This document shows, one piece after another, positions 25,398 to 34,409 of a stretch of DNA of 64,000 bases. Source of the stretch: Merdicola sp963557785 (GTDB lineage: Bacteria > Bacillota > Clostridia > TANB77 > CAG-508). Position 1 is the first letter of the stretch. The number at the start of each line of letters is the position of its first letter. The notes beneath the pieces are model-generated. The model was not told the origin of the DNA. It did no database searches and worked only from the letters and a program-made list of their open reading frames with translations. The position numbers were made by a program, and so were the translations under genes. Location of the stretch: the NCBI GenBank assembly GCA_963557785.1, contig CAUWBF010000001.1, positions 307,447 to 371,446 on the forward strand, read 5' to 3'.

Positions 25398-26123
25398 TTA
25401 TTCTTCCCAGTTGTGATATACATTCATAACATCATCTAGGTCATTTAAGTTATCTATTAATCTTTCCATTTTTTCTACACCTTTTTCGTCTAGTTGAACA
25501 TATGTTGTAGGTACCATTTGTACTTCTGCCTCAAGGAATTCTATTCCTTCGTTTTCTAAAGCTTCTCTAACTGTAGAAAAATCTTCTGGTGCAGTTGTTA
25601 TTTCATAACATTCTTCTTCTGATGCAAAATCTTCTGCTCCATTGTCTATAGCTAATAACATTAATTCATCTTCTGATAATTTTGAATTTTCTTTATCTAT
25701 TACTATTACACCTTTTTTATTAAACATATATGAAACACATCCTGTTGTACCTAAGTTTCCACCAGCTTTATCAAATACATGTCTTACATCTGCAGCTGTT
25801 CTATTTCTATTGTTTGTGCTTGCTTCTACTATAACTGCTACACCGTTTGTTCCATATCCTTCATATACTATTTCTTCATAATCTTCGTTACTTCCAGCTC
25901 CTGAAGCCTTTTTTATAGCATTATTTATAGTATCGTTTGGCATGTTATTTGCTTTACATTTAGCTATAACATCTTTTAATTTAGAGTTTCCAGCAGGATC
26001 AGGACCACCTTGTTTTACGGCTATTAAAAGTTCTCTTCCTAATTTAGTAAATATTTTTCCTCTGGCTGCATCTGCTTTTCCTTTTTTAGCTTGTATATTG
26101 TGCCATTTTGAATGTCCTGACAT
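25398..26123 (-). CDS. yebC: YebC/PmpR family protein
   Basis: 241 residues, the normal length. Typical opening MSGHSKWHNIQAKKGKADAARGK, then GPDPAGNSKLKDVI and the GYGTNGVAVIVEASTNNRNRTA and GGNLGTTGCVSYMF blocks. It was first described as a transcriptional regulator; homologues also help ribosomes through difficult stretches such as polyproline. That second role would be of interest given the stalled-codon hypothesis for this genome, but any link is inference. Confidence 0.96.
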   Translation of the reverse strand: MSGHSKWHNIQAKKGKADAARGKIFTKLGRELLIAVKQGGPDPAGNSKLKDVIAKCKANNMPNDTINNAIKKASGAGSNEDYEEIVYEGYGTNGVAVIVEASTNNRNRTAADVRHVFDKAGGNLGTTGCVSYMFNKKGVIVIDKENSKLSEDELMLLAIDNGAEDFASEEECYEITTAPEDFSTVREALENEGIEFLEAEVQMVPTTYVQLDEKGVEKMERLIDNLNDLDDVMNVYHNWEE

Positions 26124-26309
26124 GACTAATTCCTCCTTTAATTATAATTTTCTAAGATATTCTATCATATTTTATTTAATTTGTGTAGTAGTTTTATAAA
26201 TTCTTTTATTTCTTAATTATACTCTATCTTATTTGACCATTCAGTTTAATAGTTTTTTAGTTGTATATTGTATTATAATAATATTATCAACCTAGAAAGG
26301 AGAATTTAT

Positions 26310-26513
26310 ATGAAGTCATTAGTAGGAAAAACTTTATTTACAGTACAAGATGAAGCAATAACTATACTAAGAAGAAGAAAATCGCGGACATTTCCATTTT
26401 TCGAGACTTTCTATCTCTACGATATTTCTTGGAGAGAACAAACACTTTCTCTAAGATGTAATGAGTTAGACAATCTTATTCATGGAAAAAGTGTTACTTT
26501 TGTATTTGACTAA
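26310..26513 (+). CDS. Small protein of unknown function (67 residues)
   Basis: ATG 26310 follows AAAGGAG. The longer frame to 26268 has no ribosome site. The protein is basic in the middle (ILRRRKSRTF, 20-29), then aromatic-rich and acidic at the end. It has no signal or membrane helix. Codon 26 is CGG (26385-26387) with no frame break, and CTC, TAC and GAG codons are commoner than in neighbours. It is flanked by a terminator and lies alone between two minus-strand genes. No family is recognised. Confidence 0.6.
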   Translation: MKSLVGKTLFTVQDEAITILRRRKSRTFPFFETFYLYDISWREQTLSLRCNELDNLIHGKSVTFVFD

Positions 26514-26518
26514 AATTA

Positions 26519-26565
26519 AAGGAGCAGAGAATTGTAATAAATTTTCTACTCCTTCAATTTTTATT
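26519..26565. terminator. Terminator after the 67-residue gene
   Basis: AAGGAGCAGAGAATT / AATTTTCTACTCCTT imperfect stem followed by CAATTTTTATT on the plus strand. It can also end the minus-strand ABC operon. Confidence 0.7.
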
Positions 26566-26584
26566 ATGTTTTCCTTTTTTATAT

Positions 26585-27805
26585 CTATTTATCTTTATAC
26601 ATATTTATTATATCTTTAATACTCATTTTCGTACCATAATTTAATATTGCATTAGAGTATATTTTTATTGCTACTTTTGCTATAAGTAATATTGTAACTA
26701 TTAAAATAGCAATTGAAATGGCTACATCTTTTCCACTTGATAGTCCCATCATAATCCTAAATGGCATACAAAATGGTGATGATATTGGAAATAGTGAAGC
26801 AAATAAATTAAGCTCACTTGTAGGATTCATCATAGTAAAGTATGATAGATAAAATCCTATTACTGCTAATAGTGCTACTGGTTGATTTGCAGATTGAATA
26901 TCCTCTGGTTTACTTACAGTTGAACCTGTTAAAGCATATAATAAAGCGTATGCTAAATATCCTAAAATAAAGTAAATAATAGTAATTACTCCTAAATATG
27001 GTGTAATGTTAGATATATCTAATACCATATTTAATAACTCTGGATCTATAAATGCTTTTGCACTTATTAAAGCTGTTCCTACAATTAATATCATTTGTAA
27101 TAATCCAACTATTCCAATTCCTATTGTCTTACCTAATACTATTGTTCTAGGACTTGTAGAAGTTACTAATGTTTCCATTATTTTTGATGTTTTTTCAGTT
27201 GTTATTGAACTTGATACTTGATATGCACAGAAATATATTGCATAGAATAATACTATTGACATTAACATCATTACTAATATATTTCCACTTGCTTTTTCTT
27301 CTTCTGTTTGCTCTAAGCTGAATTCAAAGTTTGGTGTGATTGATTGCATTTCTTCTGCTGTTAATCCTAATTTGCTAATCTGCATGTTAGAATATAAAGA
27401 ATTAATTGCATTTACTAAAGTTTCTGGAACTTCTTCCATCATAGTTGTATTTTTTACTATATATCTTATTTTTATATTATTTTCTTGTTTCTCTATAATT
27501 ATGGCTTCTGCTATTTCTTCATTTTCTATTTTTATTTTAATTTCATCAAAGGTTGCTTTTCCAGTTTCAATTTCATATCCTAAATTTGATTGTTTTAAGA
27601 TTTCTAAATTACCTTCAAATATATTTTCATTATCTACTATTAAAAGTTTATTTCCTGTATCTTCACCTTTTATATTTTTTATTATGTTTGGCACATTAAA
27701 TCCTATTACAATCAATATTAAAATAATTAATGTTGATATTATAAATGATTTTCTTTTAACCATCTCTTTTATTGTAAATTTCATTACTGTTAATATATCT
27801 TTCAT
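26585..27805 (-). CDS. ABC-2 permease, NatB-like
   Basis: 406 residues. One N-terminal helix (about 20-38), a large extracytoplasmic domain (about 40-170), then five to six helices (about 173-395). This is the NatB/ABC-2 type 3 fold, the membrane partner of a Na+ or drug exporter. The start overlaps the stop of the ATPase gene as TAATG, indicating translational coupling. It is the last gene of the TetR-headed cluster. The substrate is unknown. Confidence 0.85.
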   Translation of the reverse strand: MKDILTVMKFTIKEMVKRKSFIISTLIILILIVIGFNVPNIIKNIKGEDTGNKLLIVDNENIFEGNLEILKQSNLGYEIETGKATFDEIKIKIENEEIAEAIIIEKQENNIKIRYIVKNTTMMEEVPETLVNAINSLYSNMQISKLGLTAEEMQSITPNFEFSLEQTEEEKASGNILVMMLMSIVLFYAIYFCAYQVSSSITTEKTSKIMETLVTSTSPRTIVLGKTIGIGIVGLLQMILIVGTALISAKAFIDPELLNMVLDISNITPYLGVITIIYFILGYLAYALLYALTGSTVSKPEDIQSANQPVALLAVIGFYLSYFTMMNPTSELNLFASLFPISSPFCMPFRIMMGLSSGKDVAISIAILIVTILLIAKVAIKIYSNAILNYGTKMSIKDIINMYKDK

Positions 27806-28698
27806 TATTGTTCACCTACTTTCTCTATAAAAATATCGTTTAATGTAGGTTTTTTAATTTCAAATTTATCAACTTTAATTCCTTCAATAATTAATTTATT
27901 TAAAAGTTTATGAGCTTTTTCTTCATCTGATATTTTTATAATATAATTATTGTTTGTTTCATTTTCTATTTCTAAATCAAATTCCTTAATATAACTTGTT
28001 ATATCTTGTTTTACATCTATTTCTACTCTATTTGCAGGATATGTTTCTTTTATTTCTTTTAAGTTTCCTTGTAATACAGTTTTTCCTTTATTTAATATTA
28101 GAATATCACTGCAAAACTCTTCTATTGTTGCCATTTGATGTGCTGACATTATTACATATTTACCCTTTTTTATTAAATCAATAATGATGTTTTTTAATAT
28201 TTCCGTATTTACAGGATCTAATCCACTAAATGGCTCATCTAATACTACTAACTCTGGATTGTGTATTATTGCTGTCATAAATTGTATTTTTTGTTGATTT
28301 CCTTTTGATAATTTCTCAGCTGGCATTTGCAAATATTCTTCTACCTTAAGCTCTTTGGCCCATCTATTTATCGCTTTTATAGCTTCTTCTTTTTTCATTC
28401 CTTTTAGTTCTGCAAAATACATTAGTTGGTCAAATATTTTTGTTTTTGGATATACTCCTCTTTCTTCTGGTAAATATCCAAAATTCACATTTTTTCTATC
28501 TACTGATTTACCTTTCCATGTAATTTCTCCACTATCCTTTTTTATAATTCCAAGTAGCATTCTTATTGTTGTTGTTTTTCCTGCACCATTTGTTCCAAGT
28601 AAGCCATATACACCTGGTTCTTTCAAGCTAAATGAAATATTATCTACAGCTTGTTTTCCAACAAATGATTTAGATACATTTTTTAATACTAAACTCAT
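27805..28698 (-). CDS. ABC transporter ATPase, NatA-like
   Basis: 297 residues. Walker A GTNGAGKTTT (about 35-44), signature LSKGNQQKIQF, Walker B LVVLDEPFSGLDP and a switch His in SAHQMATIEEF. A C-terminal domain of about 80 residues (DUF4162-like, ending PTLNDIFIEKVGEQ) is typical of ABC-2 exporter ATPases. It is paired with the NatB-like permease. It lies 32 bases after the second DrrB-like permease. Confidence 0.93.
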   Translation of the reverse strand: MSLVLKNVSKSFVGKQAVDNISFSLKEPGVYGLLGTNGAGKTTTIRMLLGIIKKDSGEITWKGKSVDRKNVNFGYLPEERGVYPKTKIFDQLMYFAELKGMKKEEAIKAINRWAKELKVEEYLQMPAEKLSKGNQQKIQFMTAIIHNPELVVLDEPFSGLDPVNTEILKNIIIDLIKKGKYVIMSAHQMATIEEFCSDILILNKGKTVLQGNLKEIKETYPANRVEIDVKQDITSYIKEFDLEIENETNNNYIIKISDEEKAHKLLNKLIIEGIKVDKFEIKKPTLNDIFIEKVGEQ

Positions 28699-28730
28699 TT
28701 TTGTTTCTCCTTTTTTTATTTTATATATAT

Positions 28731-29880
28731 TTAATTTATAGTCCTTTTCTTCCTAGTAATTATATTAGTTAGTACTATAAATAATAGTGAAAATAATACT
28801 ATAACTCCCATATTTATTAATATAGGTTTTAATGTATCGAAATTAATTATTTCTAATTCTTTAACAAGCTCATTAGTTTGTATATACCAATATGAAGGTA
28901 ATATATGAGCTATTTTTAATATATTATCTGGTAACCATTGTACCGGTACGAAAGCTCCACATAAAAAACTTGAGCCGAAGTCCTATAACATTTACAATCC
29001 CATTTATAGCATTTTTATTATTAACTATATTTGCTATTAAAAAGGCTATTGTTAATGCACATATAGAAAATATTAAAGAATTTATTATTAATATTAATCC
29101 ATGATATGTAAACATTGTATTTCCAATTAATATAAAACTTAAAATAACATATAATATCCATAATATAATTATTAATATTGAATTTGACAACAGTAATTGT
29201 CTATTGTGTTTTTTGTAATTCATACTACTAATAATTGTTCTTTTTCTAATTTTTTCTTCTCTAAAACTTGATATTATCAAACATATTACATATACACATC
29301 CAGCTAAAATACTATAATTCATAAAATTATAATAAAACGTTGCCTTACTTAAATTATCGGTATCTAATTTTGATGTAACTTCTACCTCAGTTTGCTTTGC
29401 TAAAGTATCGTTTATTTTTTTAATTAATTCTTCTTCATTTTGTATTTCTTGTTGATATATATTTGCTACTTTGATGTATCGAGTAAGCATCATTTCTGCA
29501 TAAGAAGAACCATAATCTCCACTGCTTTTTATTTTGATTTCTGGATTAAGTCCATTTAAGAAATCTTTGCTAAAATTTTCAGGTATGTAAATAATGTAAT
29601 TTACATCTCTATAAAACAATGCATCATTTCTTGCTTCTTCATTATCTTCTATATCTACAATATTGCTATTTTTTTCTATATACTCTACTAAGTTTTTACT
29701 TAATTCTTGGTTTGCATCATTATTTATAATTAATACATCTGGTTTACTTGCAACAAAGTTTGTATTGCTTTCACTCGTTTTCATATTAAATCCTGCAAAT
29801 ACTATTAGCATTACTGTATAAAGGAGAATTGTAAATTTATATTTATTTACTACTTTTAAAAATGTTTTAAATACTGTCAT
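28731..29880 (-). CDS. ABC-2 permease with one apparent +1 frameshift
   Basis: About 382 residues if one base is skipped. N-terminal helix (about 14-30), extracytoplasmic domain (about 40-180), then a multipass domain. The first frame breaks after NAINGIVNVIGL and would end in an unnatural RLKFFMWSFRTGTMVTR. Skipping the C of the in-frame CGG (28977-28975) gives GLGSSFLCGAFVPVQWLP and runs to a stop at 28731, with the usual two last helices and basic tail TRKKRTIN. Its start overlaps the end of the previous permease gene by 14 bases. The two form a heteromeric DrrB-type pair served by the upstream ATPase. Confidence 0.82.
28975..28977 (-). other. CGG +1 shift site in ABC-2 permease 2
   Basis: The coding strand reads CTT-CGG-CTC. 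Skipping C gives CTT-GGC-TCA (Leu-Gly-Ser) and restores the frame to the end of the gene. Confidence 0.6.
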
Positions 29881-31049
29881 ATTTTTGCCTCCTTAAACTA
29901 ATATATGAAATTAACATCATAATACTAGAAAATACTAATAAACTTATTAAATTAAAGTAAAATCTATCTAATGTATCATAATAATAAAGTGAATAGAAAC
30001 CATCTGTTATCATACTTGCGGGATTTATTTTATTTAAAATTGGCATATTTTTATCAATAATATATTTCATTGTAATTCCCATCATTCCTGATAAAAAACA
30101 TCCAAACATTGTAGTTGCGATTACAATTCCTGTCTTTGTATTTTCATTTGATTTTAAGCTACTTCCAATTGCTACTCCCATAGTTAAACCTGCTAAAGTT
30201 CCTACCATTCCAAGTAAAATTATTAGTGGTAAGTTATTTCCATAATCAACTTTTAGAACAAAAACTGTATATAAAAATAATATGCTAAGTCCAATTAATG
30301 CCGTTATATAGCTTGCAAGTACACTACTACATACCACTTTTAATTTACTAACACCACTAACTGCAACCCTTTTTCCTTTATTACTCATATTAGCTAAGTT
30401 TTGATTTATTGCTGTCATTCCTAATATTCCGCTATATAAACAGGCCATTGCAATTAATGTATAGAATTCTATCATCGTATAACTTAAATTATTGTTTGAT
30501 ATATTTTTCAATTTAACTTCTTGGTTTTGAACATTTTTTATAATGTCTTCATATATCTTTTCATAGTCTAGATTAATGTTTCCTGACATCATTTCTTCTT
30601 TTATTTTATTTTCAGCTGTATTTTTAACGATTTCAACAGTTTGTGTAATTTCTTCTACTACATATTTAAAGACTGTTTCATTAATTCCTGATGTAGTAAC
30701 TATTACTTTTGGAGTATCTTCTTCCATCTTCAAATACCCAATAATTTCATCCTTTTCTAATAGTTCTTTTGCATTCTCTTCTGTTACATATTTAGTATTA
30801 AAAAGCCTATCTTCATTATTCTCATCACTTAAGCTTTTAAAAGTTTCTGTAAGTATTTCATTATTTTTAAAATCTTCATTATCTATAATCGCAATATCAA
30901 TAATATCTAATTTTTCGCTGTTCTCAATATTTGAAAAAGCCATATTAAAAAATGTTCCGAAGTATTATAGGGAAGGCAAAAGTCCAAAATATCAATGCCT
31001 TATTTTTAAAGAGAGTCTTAAAACTATATTTAAAATTATGAATAAACAT
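29867..31049 (-). CDS. ABC-2 permease with one apparent +1 frameshift
   Basis: About 393 residues if one base is skipped. The start ATG (31049-31047) overlaps the stop of the ATPase as TAATG. The first frame gives MFIHNFKYSFKTLFKNK, continues ALIFWTFAFPIIL, and would stop four residues later. Skipping the C of the in-frame CGG (30959-30957) gives GTFFNMAFSNIENSEK and a long open frame with an extracytoplasmic domain and five to six helices. Read from the internal ATG alone (30943), the protein would lack its first transmembrane helix. It is the first of two permeases in a DrrAB-like exporter. Confidence 0.82.
30957..30959 (-). other. CGG +1 shift site in ABC-2 permease 1
   Basis: The coding strand reads CTT-CGG-AAC. 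Skipping C gives CTT-GGA-ACA (Leu-Gly-Thr). The codon pair CTT-CGG is the same as in the next permease gene. Confidence 0.6.
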
Positions 31050-31987
31050 TAGTCTCTAAGCTCCTTTCCTGTAAGCTCTAAAAACACATCGTTTAGTGTT
31101 GGCCTTTCTGAATAGATTTTGCTATATTTTATATTCTCTTTTTTCAAATACTCCATAAGCTCTACAAGGTTGTTTTTTCCTTTTTTGTATGTAACAAGTA
31201 ATAAATTTGAATTGTATGTTACCTCATCTACATTTTCTAATCTCTTTATCTCATTAATATATTTTTCATCTAGATTACTAATTTCAACTGTTACTTTTTC
31301 TTCTATTTTTGCTAATTCTTTTAGTTTATCACTTGTTCCTGTTGCTAATACTTTTCCTTTGTCTAAAATAATAATTCTATCGCAGATAATTTCTACTTCT
31401 TCCATATAGTGTGTTGTATAAACTATTGTTGCTCCATTATCTCTTAATTTTTTTATTCCATCTAATATGTTATTTCTACTTTGTGGATCTACTGCTACTG
31501 TTGGCTCATCTAAAAAAATTAATCTTGGTTTATGTGCTATACCGCAAGCTATATTTAATCTTCTAAGTAAACCTCCTGATAATTGCTTTGGATAAAACTT
31601 TTTAAATTCTCCTAATCCTACTAATTCAATTGCTTCTTCAATATATTGTTTTCTTGTTTTTTTATCTTTTATATATAGTCCACAAAAATAATCTATATTG
31701 TCATATACTGTTAATTCTTCAAATACTGCTACATCTTGAAATACCACTCCAATTTTTGCTTTTATATCATAGGCATCTGGTTTCATTTCTTTTCCAAATA
31801 TTTTTATACTTCCTTTGGTAAAATTTAATAGTGATAATATACAGTTGATTGTTGTAGATTTACCGCTTCCATTTGGTCCTAATAGACCTAAAATTTCTCC
31901 TTCATATACTTCAAATGAAAGATTATCAATTGCTTTAATATTTTTATATTTTTTTGTTAAGTCTTTAACTTCTATAATGTTTTTCAT
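31049..31987 (-). CDS. ABC transporter ATPase, DrrA-like
   Basis: 312 residues. Walker A GPNGSGKSTT (about 38-47), signature LSGGLLRRLNIA, Walker B LIFLDEPTVAVDP, switch His in TTHYMEEVEII, and a C-terminal domain ending PTLNDVFLELTGKEL. It is the energising subunit for the two following ABC-2 permeases, a drug- or lipid-exporter layout. It starts directly at the end of the TetR gene (no gap), so it is cotranscribed with its likely repressor. Confidence 0.93.
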   Translation of the reverse strand: MKNIIEVKDLTKKYKNIKAIDNLSFEVYEGEILGLLGPNGSGKSTTINCILSLLNFTKGSIKIFGKEMKPDAYDIKAKIGVVFQDVAVFEELTVYDNIDYFCGLYIKDKKTRKQYIEEAIELVGLGEFKKFYPKQLSGGLLRRLNIACGIAHKPRLIFLDEPTVAVDPQSRNNILDGIKKLRDNGATIVYTTHYMEEVEIICDRIIILDKGKVLATGTSDKLKELAKIEEKVTVEISNLDEKYINEIKRLENVDEVTYNSNLLLVTYKKGKNNLVELMEYLKKENIKYSKIYSERPTLNDVFLELTGKELRD

Positions 31988-32590
31988 CTACTTTTCCTCC
32001 TTATTCGGTAATATCCATTTATTATTTGGATTTTCTTCTAATAACATTAATGCTTGGAATTCATAAGATAGTAATTGTTGTATTTGATAATCTGTTAAAT
32101 TAATTGTATTACTTGCCACTAAAGTTGCAATTCCATGACAAAAAATCCACATTTTTGTATGAAAATCTTTTATATCATTTTCTTCTAGGTTAGTACTTAT
32201 TTTTATAAGTTTCTCTATTTCCTTGTAGTCTTCTCCATTTTTTGCAACAAATACTTCTGGTGCTAATCCTGTTTCACTCATAAATAATGTTTGAAATAAT
32301 TTTTTTTCTTTTTTGGCAAATTTTATATAATTTATCCCAACTTGTTTATATTTTGGGATCTCTTCAACCATATTATTTAATAAGAAATCATAAAAATATT
32401 TTTCTATTTTGCTATATAATTCTTTTTGCAGTTCTTCTACATTCTCAAATTGATAATATATTGGTCTAATTGAACATTTTAATTTATTTGCAAGTTCTCT
32501 ATTGCTTAATTTTTCAATTCCAAATTGTCTTACAATTTCAAATGCAGCTTCTAGTATCATATCTTTTGAAATTCTAACATTCTTTGGCAT
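31988..32590 (-). CDS. TetR/AcrR family regulator
   Basis: 200 residues. N-terminal helix-turn-helix ILEAAFEIVRQFGIEKLSNRELANKLKCSIRPIYYQFEN (about 12-51), then a helical ligand domain. Immediately upstream is a 24-base palindrome that fits as its operator, so it probably represses itself and the five following ABC genes until a ligand binds. The ligand is unknown. Confidence 0.9.
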   Translation of the reverse strand: MPKNVRISKDMILEAAFEIVRQFGIEKLSNRELANKLKCSIRPIYYQFENVEELQKELYSKIEKYFYDFLLNNMVEEIPKYKQVGINYIKFAKKEKKLFQTLFMSETGLAPEVFVAKNGEDYKEIEKLIKISTNLEENDIKDFHTKMWIFCHGIATLVASNTINLTDYQIQQLLSYEFQALMLLEENPNNKWILPNKEEK

Positions 32591-32618
32591 TTCTACTCCT
32601 CCTTTTTTGTATCTTCTG

Positions 32619-32642
32619 ATATTGTATCACTTAGTACAATAT
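32619..32642. promoter_or_regulatory. Palindromic operator of the TetR regulator
   Basis: ATATTGTA, 8 bases, TACAATAT: a perfect 8+8 inverted repeat centred about 40 bases upstream of the TetR start codon. Confidence 0.7.
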
Positions 32643-32712
32643 TTGTATATAATTTTTTTCAAAAAAATACATCTACTTTTTTATATTAGTAAATGCATTC
32701 TTTTTACTTTTA

Positions 32713-33504
32713 TTATATAAGTTCTTTTTTATTATAATGGACTATAGTTAAACTTATTAATATCGTTGTAATTATAATTGATAATGCTATCATCAATGGA
32801 TTAATCTTTGTTTCTACTATTACGTTTCGAATATCAGCTAGTGTAAATATTGATATGTATTTTAGAAATTCTGTACTTTCTCCCATCTCTGATATAATAT
32901 TTAAAAAATAACTTGCAAATACTATACCCAAGCTTATTCCTAATGTTTTTTTAGTTTTATGTGTAAATGTTGATAAAAATATACATACAGCAAATATAAC
33001 TATTGATGAAAAAATTGGAGTTATGCTTAATAGAATATATGACTTTTTATCAAAATCTCCACTTAAACTTAATCCTATAAAGTTAAATATTCCAAGTATT
33101 ATTACCATTAAAATTATATAAGAAATAGCACATAGTATTTTGTTTTTTACAATAGTTGTTCTAGTTACTGGAACACTATTTAAGTATTCAATTGTTTTAT
33201 CACTTTCTTCTTTTAGTAAAATATTAGATCCTAGAATCCCACTGTATATTCCTGTAATTAAAAGAACAAATACAAATCCTTCTGTTTTTAGCCATCCAAA
33301 CGCTGAATCTATGCTTGATATATCCATATTAAAAGCTTTTAACATTTCCTCTGGAAACATTTTCATCATTTCATCCATCATCTGCATAGTTTCATTATTT
33401 ATAATGGATGGATAAACTAAAAATACTACTAAAAATAATCCTATTAAAATTGAGGTCCAAATAATAAAACTTTTAAAATTTATTTTCATTTCTCTTTTAA
33501 ACAT
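32713..33504 (-). CDS. ABC-2 permease subunit
   Basis: 263 residues, six predicted helices, with an extracytoplasmic loop after the first helix. NILLKEESDKTIEYLNSVPVTRTTIVKNK is the cytoplasmic coupling segment typical of ABC-2/BcrB-like permeases. It lies 12 bases after its ATPase. The substrate is unknown. Confidence 0.85.
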   Translation of the reverse strand: MFKREMKINFKSFIIWTSILIGLFLVVFLVYPSIINNETMQMMDEMMKMFPEEMLKAFNMDISSIDSAFGWLKTEGFVFVLLITGIYSGILGSNILLKEESDKTIEYLNSVPVTRTTIVKNKILCAISYIILMVIILGIFNFIGLSLSGDFDKKSYILLSITPIFSSIVIFAVCIFLSTFTHKTKKTLGISLGIVFASYFLNIISEMGESTEFLKYISIFTLADIRNVIVETKINPLMIALSIIITTILISLTIVHYNKKELI

Positions 33505-33516
33505 ATTAAATTCCTC

Positions 33517-34392
33517 CTATTTATAGTAATGTAAAAAAATATCTTCTAGAGTTGCTTCTTCAATTAAAATTTTATCAATTCTATATTTTGAAATTTTCTT
33601 AATTAATTCATCATCTGGTAAATTATTTCCAAATTTAATAGTATTTCCATTTTCAGATATAACATTTATTTTTAAATCCTTTTTTATTTCTTCATATTGC
33701 TTCGATGTTATAGTAACAAATGTTAAGCTCTTTTGAGATAATTCTTCCATTTTTTCTAGCTTTATTAGTTTTCCGTCCTTTATAATTCCAACTCTATCAC
33801 AGATTTTAGATACTTCACTTAAAATATGTGTTGAATAGAATATAGTTGTTCCTTTTTTCTTTTCCTCTAATAATAAATCATAAAAAATATTTTGCATAAT
33901 AGGATCTAGTCCACTTGTTGGTTCATCTAGAATTAATATTTTAGGATTATGCATAAATGCTAATACAATTCCTAATTTTTTTAAGTTTCCTAATGATAAA
34001 TCTTCTATTTTCTTTTTTTCATCTAATTGTAATTTTTTAACTAATTCTATTCTTCTTTTATGTATATCCTTTTTATAAAAGCTTTCGTGATAATCTAACA
34101 TTTCTTTTACTGATAAATCATCATATAAATAAATCTCACTTGGCAAATATCCTATTTTTTCTTTAATTTGTATATCATCTTTCTTAAATTCTTTATTTTC
34201 TATTAAAACTTTTCCACTAGTTTTATTTATTAAATTCATAATTGAACGAATTGTAGTAGACTTTCCTGCTCCATTTGGTCCAATAAACCCAAATATTTCT
34301 CCTTCTTCTAGTTTTAAAGATATGTTTTCTACACCTCTTATTTTCCCATAGTATTTTGTTAGATTTTGTATTTCAAGAATATTCTTTCCCAT
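33517..34392 (-). CDS. ABC transporter ATPase (BcrA/YtrB-like)
   Basis: 291 residues. Walker A GPNGAGKSTT (about 37-46), signature LSLGNLKKLGIV (variant of LSGGQ), Walker B ILILDEPTSGLDP and switch His in STHILSEVS. It is paired with the 263-residue permease. It starts 17 bases after the SdpI gene, so it may be controlled by the SdpR-like repressor at 35032-35310. Possible roles are peptide or antibiotic export or immunity. Confidence 0.92.
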   Translation of the reverse strand: MGKNILEIQNLTKYYGKIRGVENISLKLEEGEIFGFIGPNGAGKSTTIRSIMNLINKTSGKVLIENKEFKKDDIQIKEKIGYLPSEIYLYDDLSVKEMLDYHESFYKKDIHKRRIELVKKLQLDEKKKIEDLSLGNLKKLGIVLAFMHNPKILILDEPTSGLDPIMQNIFYDLLLEEKKKGTTIFYSTHILSEVSKICDRVGIIKDGKLIKLEKMEELSQKSLTFVTITSKQYEEIKKDLKINVISENGNTIKFGNNLPDDELIKKISKYRIDKILIEEATLEDIFLHYYK

Positions 34393-34409
34393 CTCTTTTT
34401 TTCTCCAAT

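Noticed and set aside
29867..30943. Taking the ATG at 30943 as the start of the first permease
   Set aside because: This would remove the first transmembrane helix, lacks a ribosome site, and ignores the TAATG-coupled ATG at 31049.
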